This document shows positions 36,543 through 45,983 of a DNA stretch of 64,000 nucleotides, piece by piece. Both the position numbers and the translations under genes were made by a program. The stretch's first letter is position 1; each line of letters starts with the position of its first letter. The notes under the pieces were generated by a model. That model was given only the letters and a program-made list of their open reading frames with translations, was not told the origin of the DNA and searched no databases. The DNA is from Leptospira perolatii (GTDB lineage Bacteria > Spirochaetota > Leptospiria > Leptospirales > Leptospiraceae). The stretch is taken from assembly GCF_002811875.1 (NCBI RefSeq), contig NZ_NPDZ01000006.1:1-64000 (forward strand), read 5' to 3'.

Positions 36543-39500
36543 TCAGACTTTCTTCTTTTTCGCTCCGCTCTTTGTTTTCCTTCCGTTTGGAAAAGCCTCG
36601 TTTCTTACTTCGTCGGCCCATTCTTTCAAAGAAGAAGTTTGAACTGTCGCGGGTGAATGCACTTTAGAAGAATGCGAACCGGCTTGCGCGCTAGTTCCGG
36701 GAGTGTGGGAAATCGTAGCCGACATATCCGGACGGAATTTGCTTTCTAGCCATTCTCGAATCCAGTCAATTCCACCAAAAATTGCAGGAACCACGATGAG
36801 AGTTACAAGAGTGGAAAGGATCAACCCTCCGATTATCGCAATCCCCATGGCGGTCCTGGATTTTGCAGCCTCTCCTAAACCTAAAGCGATCGGGATCGTG
36901 CCCATAATCATCGCGATCGAAGTCATCAAAATTGGTCGAAGCCGGATCAATCCCGCTTCGTAAATTGCTTCGGATCTGGACAGGCCCTTTTCTCTCATCG
37001 CCTGCATCGCATAATCCACTAACAAGATCGAGTTCTTCGCCACAAGACCCATGAGAAGGATCAATCCGATCATGGAGAATATGTTTAGCATTTCTCCAGT
37101 GAGTAGTAACGCGAAGAATGCTCCGGAAATTGCAGGTGGAATCGCGAACAGAATCGTAATCGGAGTAATGAACGACTCATACAAGGAAGATAGAACCAAA
37201 TAAATAAAGATCAACGCAAGGCCAAATGCTATGCCTATATTTACAATTAGTTCCTTCAAATCTTCGGACTGTCCTTGGAAATTATATCGAACTCCTTGTG
37301 GAGGTTGCAGATCGGTAGAAAGCAACTTGATCGTATCTTCCATCGCGGTTCCGATCGCGCCTCCCGGTGCCAGGTTTGCATTGATCACGATAGCTCTTGC
37401 TCTATCGATCCGGTTGATTCTAGACGGTCCTAAAGTTTCTTTTCCGGAACTGATCGCATTCAGTGGAATCAATCGGTTTGCAATATTCGGTACCTTGGTC
37501 AGGGCATAGGAGTCTCTGAGGTTCCTTTGGTCTGGTCTCAATCTCATCCTTACTTCGTACTCGATTCCTCTATCGTAATACTTGCTGACCGTGTCGCCGG
37601 CGATATGGTATCTGAGCTCGGAGCCCGCCACTCCAGGAAGCACCCCTACCAACTGCATTCTAGCATTGTCTAGAACGATCTGATATTCGGGCTTACCTTC
37701 TCTGTAATCGGAATCTATGTCTGCCAAGTGTTTCGAAAGTTTTGGATCCGACTTCAGTTTCTCTATCACTTTTTTGGAATATTCGTGCACTTCGGCCAAG
37801 TTTTCACCTTTGAGCACTAACTGAAATGGATATTGCACTCCTCCACCGACAGCGGAATAATCCGAAACCGCTGGTCTGGCGTAGGCATACGCTTTTAGCA
37901 TATTACGAATTTCTTCTTTTACATCGGTCGTATGACGGCTTCTTTTTTTAGAAGATACCAAAGCGATACTGAGTATGGATGTGTTAGGTTCTCCTCCATC
38001 CGGTTTTCCTATCGTAACAGCAATCTTATCCATCTCCGGAACTTTTTCCAGATCCAGTAAAACTTTATCTACGACCTCCTTCGTCCCCTGTAAGCTAGTG
38101 CCGGGTGGAAGGTCCAGTGTGACCATGAATTCTCCTTGGTCATTTGCTGGAAGGAATGTCTTATTTACAAACTTCACACTAACGAGTGATAGAAAGAAGA
38201 TGAGAAAGGTAGCTAGGACTGTAATCAGGTTTCCAGGCCAGACCACGGCAAATCGCATAAGTTTGCCATAGACTCTTTCGAGCCAGTTCTGGAATTCGTC
38301 GAAGGTTTTGACGGCCCAGTTTCTCTCCCCGTGATCCAGTTTTCCGGCGAAGTAAGCCGAAAGCATAGGCGCAACGAACAAACCGTCAAACAATGAGATT
38401 AGCATCGCGAAGACTACGGTTAATCCGAATTGCTTAAAGAACTGGCCTACGATTCCGGAAAGGAACCCAACCGGGAAGAATACCGCAATTACGGTCAAAG
38501 AGGTACCGATGACAGCCAGAGCTACTTCCATGGTTCCTTTTTCGGAAGCTTCTAGAACGCTCGCGCCTTCTTCCAATTTCCTGAAAATATTTTCCCGGAC
38601 CACGATCGCATCATCGACTAACAAACCTACTGCGAGCGAGAGCGCGAGTAGTGTCATCACATTGATCGTAAATCCCATCACCCACATGATGACAAATGCA
38701 CCGAGCAAAGAGTTTGGAAGCGCAAGTCCGGTGATGATCGTCGACCTTAGATTTCCTAGGAAGAAGTAAACAGTGATAACCGCCAATAAGATCCCGATCA
38801 CGATTGCTTCCGTAACGTCCTCAACGTTGTAACGGATCCATTTGGATCCATCCCGGATCAGTCGAATTTTAGGTTTTCCTGCTAAAGGAGAAATCTCCGC
38901 ATTCAACTTATCAATCCTTCTCAAGACCTCGTCGGCGACAGCAACGGTATTCGCACCTGATTGTTTGTACACATCAACGAATAAAGCCGGTTTTAACTCT
39001 CTCTCGATCGGCTCCTCTTTTTGGCGAGAAAAGAAGCGTGCGAGGCGCTTTCCTTTTTGGTAGACCCATTTAAACGGATTGATGAAGAAACCGACTTCTT
39101 CCACTTCCTCCACATAATTTTTAGGGGCCCAAAGGAAGCCTAACGTGTTCTCGTCCTCAGTGCCATCCCTGACACTTCCGAGTTCCTTGATCAGGACTGA
39201 ATTGCCGACATCTCCACCGAAGGAAACAAGAGTATTCTCAATTTGTGATATAGATTCATACCTTCCTAATGTCCGGTAGGAAGTTTCCTTGGTTCCGGTT
39301 TCGTGTTTACCAACCGGGACGTTCAAGCCAGCGGATTTCAATCGATTCGCGATGACTACCACAGGCATTTGATAAGCGACCAGCTTGTTACGATCCAGTT
39401 CGATCTGAATTTCTCTTCTGGTTCCACCTACAAGTCTTACAGCGCCCACGCCTGGAATCTGCTCGAGTTTTCCTTTTACTGTTTCTTTTGCCAGGTCATA

Positions 39501-39956
39501 TAATTTTGCCTGACCTAAATCAGCAAATACTGCAAGTCTGACGATTGGCTGGTCTGCAGGATCGAATCTGACGACCTTAGGTTCTTTGATACCGTCAGGT
39601 AATTTAGGGCGAACTAATGCAGTTTTATCTCTGAATTGTTGCTCTGCATATTTGATGTCTGTATCCAGAGTGAATTGTCCCATTACGATGGAGACGCTTT
39701 CTTGGTTAAACGAAGTGATCTTTTTCAGACCCGAAATAGAAGATAACTCTTCTTCTAAGGGCTTCGAAATCAGTTCTTCTATCTCTTCCGGACCTGCGCC
39801 AGGATAAATTGTCGTTACTGAAACGACGGGGATGTTTACGTCCGGGAATAGGTCGACTCCCATTTTAAATAATGAGAATATTCCTGTGATCAGCATCAGA
39901 ATCACTAAGCTTGTGATAAAGATTGGACGTTTAATGGAGAGCAGCGCGATATTCAT
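36543..39956 (-). CDS. RND efflux pump inner membrane permease (AcrB/HAE1-like)
   Basis: A 1137-residue resistance-nodulation-division transporter. It starts NIALLSIKRPIFITSLVILML, the first helix, followed by GVDLFPDVNIPVVSV and the large periplasmic loops. The proton-relay Asp pair is present in LLALSLAVGLLVDDAIVV; the last helix block ends MTSIAMIMGTIPIALGLGEAAKSRTAMG. A Lys/Arg-rich insert (RLARFFSRQKEEPIERELK) lies in the first periplasmic loop, and the tail is Ser/Lys-rich. The ATG at 39956 is chosen for GGGAGG 5 bases upstream. No periplasmic adaptor or outer membrane channel gene is adjacent. Confidence 0.92.
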   Translation of the reverse strand: MNIALLSIKRPIFITSLVILMLITGIFSLFKMGVDLFPDVNIPVVSVTTIYPGAGPEEIEELISKPLEEELSSISGLKKITSFNQESVSIVMGQFTLDTDIKYAEQQFRDKTALVRPKLPDGIKEPKVVRFDPADQPIVRLAVFADLGQAKLYDLAKETVKGKLEQIPGVGAVRLVGGTRREIQIELDRNKLVAYQMPVVVIANRLKSAGLNVPVGKHETGTKETSYRTLGRYESISQIENTLVSFGGDVGNSVLIKELGSVRDGTEDENTLGFLWAPKNYVEEVEEVGFFINPFKWVYQKGKRLARFFSRQKEEPIERELKPALFVDVYKQSGANTVAVADEVLRRIDKLNAEISPLAGKPKIRLIRDGSKWIRYNVEDVTEAIVIGILLAVITVYFFLGNLRSTIITGLALPNSLLGAFVIMWVMGFTINVMTLLALSLAVGLLVDDAIVVRENIFRKLEEGASVLEASEKGTMEVALAVIGTSLTVIAVFFPVGFLSGIVGQFFKQFGLTVVFAMLISLFDGLFVAPMLSAYFAGKLDHGERNWAVKTFDEFQNWLERVYGKLMRFAVVWPGNLITVLATFLIFFLSLVSVKFVNKTFLPANDQGEFMVTLDLPPGTSLQGTKEVVDKVLLDLEKVPEMDKIAVTIGKPDGGEPNTSILSIALVSSKKRSRHTTDVKEEIRNMLKAYAYARPAVSDYSAVGGGVQYPFQLVLKGENLAEVHEYSKKVIEKLKSDPKLSKHLADIDSDYREGKPEYQIVLDNARMQLVGVLPGVAGSELRYHIAGDTVSKYYDRGIEYEVRMRLRPDQRNLRDSYALTKVPNIANRLIPLNAISSGKETLGPSRINRIDRARAIVINANLAPGGAIGTAMEDTIKLLSTDLQPPQGVRYNFQGQSEDLKELIVNIGIAFGLALIFIYLVLSSLYESFITPITILFAIPPAISGAFFALLLTGEMLNIFSMIGLILLMGLVAKNSILLVDYAMQAMREKGLSRSEAIYEAGLIRLRPILMTSIAMIMGTIPIALGLGEAAKSRTAMGIAIIGGLILSTLVTLIVVPAIFGGIDWIREWLESKFRPDMSATISHTPGTSAQAGSHSSKVHSPATVQTSSLKEWADEVRNEAFPNGRKTKSGAKKKKV

Positions 39957-40129
39957 TTGGCCTCCCAAAGCACGAGTCGAAATTCATGCGGAAACTTAAG
40001 GCTAGATAACTTTACTAGCTTATCATTCCATTTCCAGTACTTCGCAATTTTTCGAAAAGAAATATCGGAAAAGTTTTAGGAAATTCGACAGAGAGGATCG
40101 ACTTCGGTCTAACCCTTCTCTAAGTAAAA

Positions 40130-41230
40130 TCAGTAGATTCTACGAATCGCTTGAGAGATTCTTTGTATATTATCTTTGGTTAGGTTAGGGTAAACAGGGA
40201 TGCAGTGTCCTCTTTGGAACAATCTCTCTCCGTTCGGATAATCCGCATTCGGCAAATCTAGAATGTGGTGGATTGGTTCGACGACCGAACGTTTTGTTCC
40301 GATATGAAGAGAGCGAAAGTATCTCTCCACTTGTTCGTAATTTCCCGGAGCAAGTATTACGAATCGGTTGAATGTGTCCGAATTCGGATCGTTGTAATGC
40401 GAAGTGACTTGCGAGCCTTGAATCGACTGCAGATAGACTTGGGCGATTTTTCTTTTTCTCTCGAGTATGACTCCGAGCTTGGACAACTGCTCGATTCCAA
40501 GTGCCGCTTGGTAGTCGATCATATCGTAGTCCATTCTGGGCAATCCTTCTTTTCTCGCGTAAGGTTCTCTTCCTTCTTTCCGCGCCCTGATTTTTTTCTG
40601 AATTTGATCGTAGTCTGTGCAAACTAACGCGCCGTTCCCGGTGGTGATCAGGTGCTCTACGGAAAGTCCGCACAAGGAAATCGATCCTTGTTTTCCGGGA
40701 GTAAAGGTCTCGGTGCTTGCCCCTACTGCTTCCGAAAAATCTTCTACAGTAGGTTTTCCATTCAGAGTATATTTAGAAAAATCTAAAAGTGCACCGAAGC
40801 TGTGATCGAGTAAAATTGCTTTTACGGTTTCATCTTGTGCGGCTCGATTGATTGCTTCTATGTTTGGGTGAAAGGAATGCTTGTCTAAATCGACTACGTA
40901 AGGAATTGCCTGGACTAGGAAGACTGCGTCTAACGCCGCCAAAGGCGCGTTCGTGGAAAGAACTACCTTATCTCCAGGTTGGATTTCTAATGCTAGTAAT
41001 GCTAGATGGTAGGCGGCAGTCAGGCTGTTGGCGGAAACTACATATTTGGTACGGAGAGTAGAAGAAAAAGCTTTTTCAAAGCGAGTGGTGACTGACCCGG
41101 AAGATAGATGATCTTCAACAAGAGCTTCGAGTACTGTTTTCAGGTCCTCCCGAGAAAGGGTGGGTTTATTAAACTCGATCTCAGTTTTTTTCCTCGGGCT
41201 TTTTTCAAGTACCTCGGTTTCCGCGCTCAT
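40130..41230 (-). CDS. DegT/DnrJ/EryC1/StrS-family PLP protein with Lys-to-His change
   Basis: A 366-residue fold-type I PLP protein. Start motif KPTLSREDLKTVLEALVEDHLSSGSVTTRFEKAF, then ANSLTAAYHLALLAL, and VEDFSEAVGAS with the Asp that contacts the PLP pyridine nitrogen. At the site normally reading Lys-x-I-T-x-G-E-G-G this protein has HLITTGNGA, so the Schiff-base Lys is replaced by His. The 3-dehydratase ColD naturally uses His at this place, which suggests a sugar dehydratase rather than an aminotransferase; a non-catalytic role is the alternative. Neighbouring genes give no clue to pathway. Confidence 0.82.
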   Translation of the reverse strand: MSAETEVLEKSPRKKTEIEFNKPTLSREDLKTVLEALVEDHLSSGSVTTRFEKAFSSTLRTKYVVSANSLTAAYHLALLALEIQPGDKVVLSTNAPLAALDAVFLVQAIPYVVDLDKHSFHPNIEAINRAAQDETVKAILLDHSFGALLDFSKYTLNGKPTVEDFSEAVGASTETFTPGKQGSISLCGLSVEHLITTGNGALVCTDYDQIQKKIRARKEGREPYARKEGLPRMDYDMIDYQAALGIEQLSKLGVILERKRKIAQVYLQSIQGSQVTSHYNDPNSDTFNRFVILAPGNYEQVERYFRSLHIGTKRSVVEPIHHILDLPNADYPNGERLFQRGHCIPVYPNLTKDNIQRISQAIRRIY

Positions 41231-41524
41231 CCTATTCCCACGTTCAAATAATTTTATTATGTCGCATTGTAGTTCGCGTACAAACTTAGTAAAGGTTTTT
41301 TTCGGCTATCCTAGAACTGTCGGAACAGCAAATACTTGGAGAAAAAGCCCTTTTTATCTGCGAACTACTTTGCTAGAAAATGTCTAGACTTTTTTCAGGT
41401 TCACGAGTTTTGCTATAACGGCTAGACGCGCGCTAAGGAAAACTCACTAGCCCGAAAGACAAGCCAGACCTCTTCTACATATTCTGCAGCATACAAAATA
41501 GGCGAAAAATGTACAAGAAAAACA
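41231..41524. other. intergenic region with no recognised feature
   Basis: This spacer separates two minus-strand genes and should contain the promoter of the DegT-family gene. I see no RNA gene, hairpin terminator or repeat of note in it. Confidence 0.3.
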
Positions 41525-41740
41525 CTATTCCTGACGGACCTTCTTCCAGATAAAAATCCAAATTTCAGGCAAATACGCGCCAATAAGAATCAGCACCAAT
41601 CCAGAAATCGTCCACTGGTTAAAATAGCTTTGGTCGGTGAATCGTAACATTCCCACATTAATAATCGTGGTCCACCAACCGACTAAAATTAAAACGAGTC
41701 CTACAAAGTGAGGTGTAATATATCCTAGAAATTTTCCCAT
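41525..41740 (-). CDS. small two-helix membrane protein
   Basis: About 71 residues when started at the ATG at 41740, which has AAGG about 8 bases upstream and begins GKFLGYITPHFVGLVLILVG. Two hydrophobic helices (residues 9-24 and 42-63) flank a short polar loop, and the protein ends in a basic tail (IFIWKKVRQE). A longer reading from 41833 would add a basic, non-hydrophobic extension and is less likely. Function unknown. Confidence 0.6.
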   Translation of the reverse strand: MGKFLGYITPHFVGLVLILVGWWTTIINVGMLRFTDQSYFNQWTISGLVLILIGAYLPEIWIFIWKKVRQE

Positions 41741-41892
41741 AGTTGTACCTTTTCTTCCTGATGCGGGGAGGGGAAATTCTCTGAGAAACAGTTTAGCCTT
41801 CAAGCGGTTTTTATTTGGAAAATCGATACGCATTCGCGCATTTCTTGGGATTTCTGGTTGCCTGGCCTTTCGGATTGCATAATTTCTGATGT

Positions 41893-42921
41893 GTGGCGAA
41901 CCAACAAGAAGGGCTAGATAAGGATCTTGATTTAGAAATCGAGCCGAGAGAAATGAATCCTACCGAGAGTAGGATACTGACTCTATTATTTAACTTTTTT
42001 CAATATCCGGAAGGACTGACCCTCTCCTCTTTAAAGAGGATCATGTCCGAATTCTATCAAAACGAAAACCAGGATTCGGACCGAAGAAAACTTTCCAGAG
42101 ATATCCAAGAACTCGAGGAACTGGGTTTTCATATTCGCTACTATCCTCAGAAAAACGAACAAGACTTTGTGTACGTTTTGGAAAAGGACAACTTTATAAA
42201 GTCTCTTCGGTTTTCTCCGGATGAACTCAGAGAAATGTCTGCAATTTTATTAGAAGCTTATACAAAGAGTCCAAGGTTAGAGTATTATTCCACTGCGCAA
42301 AAAATATTTGCAGGTGATCTGGGTTATTTTCCTGAACTGTCTGAGGAACCTAAAGAAGCCTCGGAAGATTTGGGCGAAGTAGCATTTATCGTTCTCGAAG
42401 CTCTTCGAAATCGTACTCCGATCAAAATGAAATACTACAAGACTGTACCGGAAGAATCTTATTTTATAGAAGTGGATCCGATCCGAATTCTGAGAAAAGG
42501 AGGGGAGGATTACTATCTGCTTGGTTTGGACCGAGCTTCCAAAACCAAAAAAAGGTTTATACTTCCTAAGATTCTAAAGGCGGAACCTTTACAGGGTGAT
42601 TTTTTGTACCAGGCAAAAGGTGCAAATCGAGAGACCTGGGAAGATCAAATTGTGCATGCGGGCTTATTCCCGGTTCACGATCCTAAATCGGTGGTCTGGA
42701 ATTGTAGGGAAGAATCGCTTTTGAAAGTGAAGTTATTTCTTTCCGGAATGCACTTTGAAGAAAACGGGTTGGAAATCAAATTCAATTCTAGGAATTTAGA
42801 GGGACTACTTCCGTTTCTCTGGAAAGAGCCGAATTCGCTCGTATCGATAGAGCCTGTTGAATTGCGGGAATTATATCTCTCCTCTCTAAAACGTTTGAGC
42901 GATTTTTACCGGGAACTTTAA
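41893..42921 (+). CDS. WYL-domain transcriptional regulator 1
   Basis: A 342-residue regulator. The N-terminal third is a helix-turn-helix (ILTLLFNFFQYPEGLTLSSLKRIM, LSRDIQELEELGFHIRYY); the middle contains the WYL fold (VALRNRTPIKMKYYKTVPEESYFIEVDPIRILRKGGEDYYLLGLDRA) that often senses ligands or single-stranded DNA. The C-terminal extension (WCX-like) follows to the end. Start is GTG. A second WYL regulator is encoded at 52188. Target genes are unknown; it is convergent with the TonB receptor gene. Confidence 0.88.
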   Translation: MANQQEGLDKDLDLEIEPREMNPTESRILTLLFNFFQYPEGLTLSSLKRIMSEFYQNENQDSDRRKLSRDIQELEELGFHIRYYPQKNEQDFVYVLEKDNFIKSLRFSPDELREMSAILLEAYTKSPRLEYYSTAQKIFAGDLGYFPELSEEPKEASEDLGEVAFIVLEALRNRTPIKMKYYKTVPEESYFIEVDPIRILRKGGEDYYLLGLDRASKTKKRFILPKILKAEPLQGDFLYQAKGANRETWEDQIVHAGLFPVHDPKSVVWNCREESLLKVKLFLSGMHFEENGLEIKFNSRNLEGLLPFLWKEPNSLVSIEPVELRELYLSSLKRLSDFYREL

Positions 42922-45644
42922 AGTTTTCCGCTGATTTCCAGGAACACCCTTCTACCTTCTCGTTGATAGTCGAAGGGATAAAGATTATTTTTTAGTAATG
43001 TTTGCGCGGAATTCATTACATTGCTCGCGTAAAGACCGATTTCCCAACCATATCCGAGTTTATACATCAGACGTAAGTTAGCCTGCACCCATGGGTCGAC
43101 TGATTTGGTTCGATAAAGTGCTTCTTCCGAAGGAACTCCATAGAATTTCTGGGTGAATTCATTTACTTGTCCGTAGTCGCTTTCCCGACGATAGACTCTA
43201 CCTTGTCTTTGCACGGAAAAACTTCCGGACCAACTATCTCCTTCATACCGAATTCCGATGTTTCCGGTATGAGCTGGCGCCCAAGTCACCTGACTCTTGC
43301 TAGGCGCTACGGTCGTATCGTCAATCTTTTCGTCCAATCTTCTGCTATAAGAGTAGTTTAAGAACCCTGAAACCTTTTGGTAAGAGAGCAGTAGCTCTCC
43401 TTCAGAGCCCTCGGTGGTTAATGAGTATATGTTCGTGCTCAAGTTGTTGTTCGCAATACTGTATGCGATTTGATTTTCGAATTTAGTTCGAAAGACGTTT
43501 ACCCGGAAGTTCATGTATTTATTTGCAAACCAGTCTAAAGCCAATTCACCCGTTGTGATAATTTCCGGTTTCAAATGGCGCGGGTTGGATGCTAACGAGA
43601 AAGTATTTGCTCCGAATAATTCCGTTATCGAAGGTTCTCGGAAAGCTCGTCCAGCCATTGCCTTGATCGTAAGATCTTTCCGCGCGAAGTATACAATACC
43701 TACCCGGGGGCTTGTTCTCCGGAAGGTCAAACGGTCCCTTGGTTCATAATCAAAAGGTAATACATCCGAATAGGGCTTATCGATACTTTTAAAGTTCGCT
43801 CTCATCTCGTCGTAGCGCACGCCGAGTGTGATCTCTAAATGATCACCAAATAGCTTTCCAGAAACCAACTGTCCGAAGGCACCAACTTTGTAGATCGGAA
43901 TATCTTTAATCCACTCCAACCAGGGCCCAAGTCTTTTCGTTGCGTTATCTGGATTCGGAGGATATCCTCCAGCCACGTCGCTTAACGCCGCGTTACTGTT
44001 ATGGTCCTTGTCTCCTCCATACAAAAATTGGTCAGCTTCCACACCGCCTAACAAACTACCTCCTTTCCCAAAGGAATATCTGAGCTGAGCCCGACCAAGA
44101 ACATCCCGAGCCGAAGTGTTTAAATATTCCCAAATACCTGCTGGATAGTAGTTATCATATGCACCGTTTTCCCCATATCTAGTGTTCCATTCGATTCCAT
44201 GTCTTTGGTATCGAAGTACGTACTCCTGGGAAAGTTTATCCGTGATTTGATTCGTGTATTTGATGGTAGCAAGTTGTCTGGTTTCCGACATGGATTCCTG
44301 AAAGTCCGGAATTCTCCATAACCATCCGTGTCCGGTTCCGAAAGACCAATTTTGCTGGTGATATTGTATGGATAGTCCTTTGAGGTGTTTCTCTCCTTCT
44401 ATCTTTGCAAATACGTATCCGTTTTTTCTGGCGTCGTTAATCTTGAACTGAGCTGGTTGTCCAAAGATATCTCTTCTGCCTGATCCATCCCGCGATTCGT
44501 ATTCGTTACCGTTCGTTTCGTAACTATTCACACTTAGTACGTAAGAGAAGTATTCTCCCGTGTTTCCGGTTAGGAAATCGTAGATTCTGGTTCCATAATC
44601 ACCATATCGAACCCTTGTCCTGAGCTCTCCTTTGATATCTTTTCCGGAGTATGTATTGATCGAGATGACACCGTTTGTTGCATTCGAACCGTAAAGAGCG
44701 GATCCAGGGCCCCGAACTACCTCGAGTGATTTTATCAGATTCAGTGGTGTGATTTCCCAGGTATAAGCGCTACCGTAGAGATTATCGTTAAACTGAACAC
44801 CATCCATAAGTAGCATCAAGTGGTTGTTGTTCCACCCCTCGAACATCCCCCTCGAAGAAACTGTTCTGCGATCATAGTCTTGGGAAGCAGCGAATCCAGG
44901 TAATTGATAAATGACGTCGTTGAGGGAAATCCTACCGTATTCTTTAATCTCCGTATCTCTAATGATGGATACTAGGTTTGGAGCTTCGTTTGCTCTTCTT
45001 TCGAATTTCGTTGCAGATGTTGTAATTTGCGACTGGATCAAATCGAAAACTTCTGTACCGGCGGATTTTGGGTCTTCTTGCCGGATGGGAAAATTCAATT
45101 CTTGTCCTAAAGGGCTTGCGAGGAGATATTCGTTTATGTTTTCACGCTTTTCCTTTTTAGAAGTATTCAAACGAATTCTAAGTAATATCTTTTCGGAAAA
45201 CCGTTTAATGACTTCTGAATCGTCGATCTTGTTCTCTTCTGCCGGCAATCTAATTTGGCTGAAGTTGGAGGCCTCGTCAGTGACCGAATAGGCATCTATG
45301 AGGTTTCCGGATTCAGGATCATAAATTTGCCCGTAAAGGGTAAGATTTCCGAATGTGCTACGAGAGTAAAAGCCGCTGATATAAAAAACGCCCCCTCCCT
45401 TGCTCGCTTTTTGAACATTTTCCTTCCAAGTGGAGGCCGCTAATACTTTGTACGTAAATCCTGAGCCAGAAAGGTCTTTTTGAAGAACACCTAGTATCTT
45501 ATCTTCGGTCGCTCTTTCTATAGAATGCTTATAAGGTAAGAATCCGCCTAAAAAGAGTAAATTGTTTGATTCCTCTTTTGGGTATAAAGGCGAATAAAAC
45601 AAAATACTAATTAAAAATATAATTAAAGTATAATGGCGTTTCAT
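42918..45644 (-). CDS. TonB-dependent outer membrane receptor with N-terminal extension
   Basis: About 908 residues. After a signal peptide (YTLIIFLISILFYSPLYP) there is an unusual 170-residue mixed alpha/beta extension containing LLFLGGFLPYKHSIERATEDKI and SGFYSRSTFGNLTLYGQIYD. The plug domain follows (EYGRISLNDVIYQLPGF, VSSRGMFEGWNNNHLMLLMDGVQFND, VVRGPGSALYGSNATNGVISI), then a beta-barrel ending RRVFLEISGKL. No TonB box is obvious. The internal ATG at 45644 (MKRHYTL) is preferred as start. The barrel imports a ligand such as an iron chelate, cobalamin or sugar; the extension may be a periplasmic signalling or binding domain. Divergent from a phosphatase gene. Confidence 0.9.
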   Translation of the reverse strand: MKRHYTLIIFLISILFYSPLYPKEESNNLLFLGGFLPYKHSIERATEDKILGVLQKDLSGSGFTYKVLAASTWKENVQKASKGGGVFYISGFYSRSTFGNLTLYGQIYDPESGNLIDAYSVTDEASNFSQIRLPAEENKIDDSEVIKRFSEKILLRIRLNTSKKEKRENINEYLLASPLGQELNFPIRQEDPKSAGTEVFDLIQSQITTSATKFERRANEAPNLVSIIRDTEIKEYGRISLNDVIYQLPGFAASQDYDRRTVSSRGMFEGWNNNHLMLLMDGVQFNDNLYGSAYTWEITPLNLIKSLEVVRGPGSALYGSNATNGVISINTYSGKDIKGELRTRVRYGDYGTRIYDFLTGNTGEYFSYVLSVNSYETNGNEYESRDGSGRRDIFGQPAQFKINDARKNGYVFAKIEGEKHLKGLSIQYHQQNWSFGTGHGWLWRIPDFQESMSETRQLATIKYTNQITDKLSQEYVLRYQRHGIEWNTRYGENGAYDNYYPAGIWEYLNTSARDVLGRAQLRYSFGKGGSLLGGVEADQFLYGGDKDHNSNAALSDVAGGYPPNPDNATKRLGPWLEWIKDIPIYKVGAFGQLVSGKLFGDHLEITLGVRYDEMRANFKSIDKPYSDVLPFDYEPRDRLTFRRTSPRVGIVYFARKDLTIKAMAGRAFREPSITELFGANTFSLASNPRHLKPEIITTGELALDWFANKYMNFRVNVFRTKFENQIAYSIANNNLSTNIYSLTTEGSEGELLLSYQKVSGFLNYSYSRRLDEKIDDTTVAPSKSQVTWAPAHTGNIGIRYEGDSWSGSFSVQRQGRVYRRESDYGQVNEFTQKFYGVPSEEALYRTKSVDPWVQANLRLMYKLGYGWEIGLYASNVMNSAQTLLKNNLYPFDYQREGRRVFLEISGKL

Positions 45645-45983
45645 TGAGGAGACCAAGAATTCGAAAGCCGTTCGTGTACTACGTATATCACATTTTTACA
45701 AATCATTTTTTTATTTCATACTGAATCAGAGACCTTTTGACTATGATTCGATTATGAATCAACATTCATTAATGTAATTTATGTACTATTTAACAAAGAT
45801 ATTAACTTCTTTAAGTCAACTTAGATAGAGTGGGCCATATTTTAATAACACGATCGTTTTATTAATCGAAATGCATGAAATAAGAGCGTCTTCATTATAT
45901 AATCAGGTGCTGCATTGAATCGAAAAAGTTTTTAAGTTGACCTGAGCGAAATTTGGCATAAACCTTTGTGGCCCGAATAAGTA
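45645..45983. promoter_or_regulatory. divergent promoter region with inverted repeats
   Basis: This AT-rich spacer of about 340 bases lies between divergent genes and should hold both promoters. An inverted repeat TGATTC-gattat-GAATCA occupies 45744-45761, and ACATT-catt-AATGT occupies 45762-45775. TGAATCA recurs at 45723-45729. These are candidate operators for iron- or ligand-responsive control; none matches a Fur consensus clearly. No gene lies within. Confidence 0.45.

Noticed and set aside
45657..45983. A Fur box upstream of the TonB receptor
   Set aside because: The spacer is AT-rich with inverted repeats, but none resembles the GATAATGATAATCATTATC consensus closely enough to claim.
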